DNA from: Cyclobacteriaceae bacterium
GTDB lineage: Bacteria > Bacteroidota > Bacteroidia > Cytophagales > Cyclobacteriaceae
Length of the DNA: 16,565 nt
Direction: 5' to 3'
NCBI GenBank assembly: GCA_025455445.1
Contig: JALOMN010000003.1
Location: 1 to 16,565 of the forward strand
Positions 15,210 to 16,565 of the stretch are shown in pieces (the stretch's first letter is position 1; the number at the start of each line of letters is the position of its first letter). Position numbers and translations under genes: made by a program. The notes beneath the pieces were generated by a model that worked only from the letters and a program-made list of their open reading frames with translations, had not been told where the DNA came from and did not search any database.

Positions 15210-15726
15210 ATTTTCATTCTTATTACTTATCGCTCTTTTTTTGAGTATGCCGCTTTCGCAAGGCTGTAAGTATTCCATGACGGGTGCTTCCACCAATGCA
15301 AAATCAATACAGGTTGAAGAGTTTTTTAACAACACAGATTTAGGACCCGCCAACTTAGGTGCAACATTCACTAACAGACTAAAAGATTACTACCAACAAA
15401 ATTCTAACCTGAGAGTGGTGAAAGAAAATGGTGAATTGTTAATTGAGGGTATGGTCTCAGTGTATCAAATCAGCCAGGTTGCGCCAGTTTCTGGTGGCTC
15501 AAGCAACACCTCTGATGTGGCCGCGCTTACGCGTCTTACAATTGCGGTAAAAGCAAATTATGTAGATACGATTAAACCTGAGAACAATTTCAAGGATCGT
15601 GTATTTAGTTTTTATGCGGATTTTCCAAATACCCAAGATTTAAATACCGTGCGCGAAAGTCTTGAAAGAAAAATATTCGAACAGATTTATATCGATATTT
15701 TTAATGCTACAATAGCCAACTGGTAG
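15199..15726 (+). CDS. lptE: LPS-assembly lipoprotein LptE
   Basis: 175 residues from TTG 15199. An ATG at 15136 in the same frame would give a charged leader overlapping the activator's helix-turn-helix, while the TTG gives a proper lipoprotein signal (MKNKFSFLLLIALFLSMPLS, then QGC) with Cys23. ATG 15247 would delete most of the signal. The mature start KYSMTGAS and the body (SIQVEEFFNNTDLGPANLG; LLIEGMVSVYQI) match the Bacteroidota LptE family. LptE sits inside the LptD barrel in the outer membrane and helps place lipopolysaccharide in the outer leaflet. The start overlaps the activator gene by 11 bases, so translation is probably coupled. The lipobox is loose (Ser-Gln-Gly-Cys). Confidence 0.9.
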   Translation: MKNKFSFLLLIALFLSMPLSQGCKYSMTGASTNAKSIQVEEFFNNTDLGPANLGATFTNRLKDYYQQNSNLRVVKENGELLIEGMVSVYQISQVAPVSGGSSNTSDVAALTRLTIAVKANYVDTIKPENNFKDRVFSFYADFPNTQDLNTVRESLERKIFEQIYIDIFNATIANW

Positions 15727-15728
15727 TA

Positions 15729-15759
15729 TTGCGCTGCGTATTAATTTACGTTACATTTA
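15729..15759 (+). promoter_or_regulatory. Candidate promoter before the last gene
   Basis: TTG at 15729-15731 and TACATTTA at 15752-15759 are separated by 20 bases, the standard spacing of the Bacteroidota -33/-7 elements; the -7 differs from TAnnTTTG at its last base. Transcription would start near 15766, before TTG 15780. Confidence 0.4.
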
Positions 15760-15779
15760 CCTTCCGCTCCTTTCAAAAA

Positions 15780-16565
15780 TTGGAAAAGAAACAGTTTCAC
15801 ATACTGCTCAGCAATTATACAAGCCTTTCTGCAGAAGAGGCTCACTCACTTATATTGTTAGAAAAAGAATTTCCCTACAGCCAGGTAATTAGCAGTTTGG
15901 CAGCGCGTGCTGCACAAGACAATCAATTAATTGAAAAAGAAGAACAGTTGCATTTAGCTGCAATTTGTGTTACCGACAGAGCAGTGTTTAAAAACATAAT
16001 GACTGCCCCTTCGCAAATTCGCATACAAACAGAAGAAATTGAAATAAGCTTACAGGCATCCGCCTCACCCACCATTTCAGCATCTTTACCAATCATTGGA
16101 ACTAAACCAAAAAACATATTATCGAAAGCTGAAAACACATTCGAAGAATCTATTTATGAAGAAGTTATTCATGATTTAGAAAGCCTTCACAACTCAATGC
16201 ACATTTTTGAAGAAACAGTGAAGAATCTTGAAAAAGGAATGACATCTAATTCGTTAAAAGCAAACTATAAAAATCAAAAACATTCTGCTGAAGCCGATGA
16301 TGAAAAATCCGAAATAAAAGCTATTGAAAAGGCAAAGCCGGAAGTTATAAAGCAACAAGAGCAGCAGGAAATTATAGAGCAATTTATCAAAGCACAGCCC
16401 ACTATAAAAGGTAAGGTTGCAGATCAGGCTATACCCCCCCAGGGAGATCTCACGGAAAAAAATAACGGTTATAACGAGAATATCATTTCAGAGACACTGG
16501 CGCATATCCTCATTAAACAGGGTAAAAAGGAAAAAGCCATAGATATACTCAAGAAGTTAATTTGG
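15780..16565 (+). CDS. TPR-like protein, N-terminal part (cut by right edge)
   Basis: 262 codons are visible and the frame is still open at the edge. The start chosen is TTG 15780 (MEKKQFHILLSNYTSLSAEE), because it follows a promoter-like element and no ATG lies near. Residues 5-70 are helical (SLILLEKEFPYSQVISSLAA; EEQLHLAAICVTDRAVF), like the N-terminal helices of a Bacteroidota protein regularly found between lptE and secG. Residues about 75-235 are polar, low-complexity and probably disordered, with several Glu/Lys runs. The last visible residues (SETLAHILIKQGKKEKAIDI) are a typical TPR helix pair. There is no signal peptide, so it is probably cytoplasmic; function unknown. A run of seven C at 16434-16440 lies in frame and the TPR segment after it reads correctly. 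Confidence 0.8.
   Translation, partial: MEKKQFHILLSNYTSLSAEEAHSLILLEKEFPYSQVISSLAARAAQDNQLIEKEEQLHLAAICVTDRAVFKNIMTAPSQIRIQTEEIEISLQASASPTISASLPIIGTKPKNILSKAENTFEESIYEEVIHDLESLHNSMHIFEETVKNLEKGMTSNSLKANYKNQKHSAEADDEKSEIKAIEKAKPEVIKQQEQQEIIEQFIKAQPTIKGKVADQAIPPQGDLTEKNNGYNENIISETLAHILIKQGKKEKAIDILKKLIW

Overview
The window looks like chromosomal DNA of a Bacteroidota member, most likely of the Cytophagales type; genus is not resolvable by eye. The signs are AT-rich intergenic DNA with TAnnTTTG promoter elements and no clear Shine-Dalgarno sequences, signal peptides cleaved before Gln, a Bacteroidota-type LptE, Ig/PKD-like cell-surface proteins, and the miaB - sigma54 activator - lptE - TPR gene order. 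No rRNA, tRNA, CRISPR array, insertion sequence or prophage gene was seen. Gene density is high and no gene-free stretch exceeds about 140 bases.

Left half, minus strand (1-7186): four closely packed genes read right to left. They encode (i) a 1053-residue membrane-anchored STAND NTPase with a C-terminal seven-blade WD40 propeller, (ii) a periplasmic helical-repeat domain fused to an outer-membrane beta-barrel, (iii) a lipoprotein with seven degenerate repeats suggesting a second beta-propeller, and (iv) the first 502 residues of a large secreted Ig/PKD-like protein that runs off the left edge. The first three are spaced by a 1-base overlap and a 6-base gap, and the fourth follows after 69 bases. 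Together they read as a possible relay from cytoplasm to cell surface. This is the most unusual part of the window and has no function I can name.

Middle, minus strand (7322-12388): a 12-TM NTT/MFS-like transporter fused to HEAT repeats and a degenerate cyclic-nucleotide-binding domain; an OmpH/Skp-like periplasmic chaperone with a clear promoter and terminator; an unrecognised acidic protein; and a gamma-carbonic-anhydrase-like hexapeptide protein with its three zinc-ligand histidines.

Right, plus strand (12506-16565): miaB (tRNA methylthiotransferase), a sigma54 activator with no N-terminal sensor domain, lptE (outer-membrane LPS-assembly lipoprotein) and the start of a TPR-like protein cut by the right edge. 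miaB and the activator are 1 base apart; the activator and lptE overlap by 11 bases. The divergent promoter region between the carbonic-anhydrase-like gene and miaB carries two TAnnTTTG elements flanking a perfect TGACA-ATA-TGTCA palindrome, a candidate shared operator.

Several starts need care. The barrel gene and miaB are better started at ATG codons just inside a longer TTG-initiated frame. lptE and the last gene appear to use TTG, and the transporter uses GTG.
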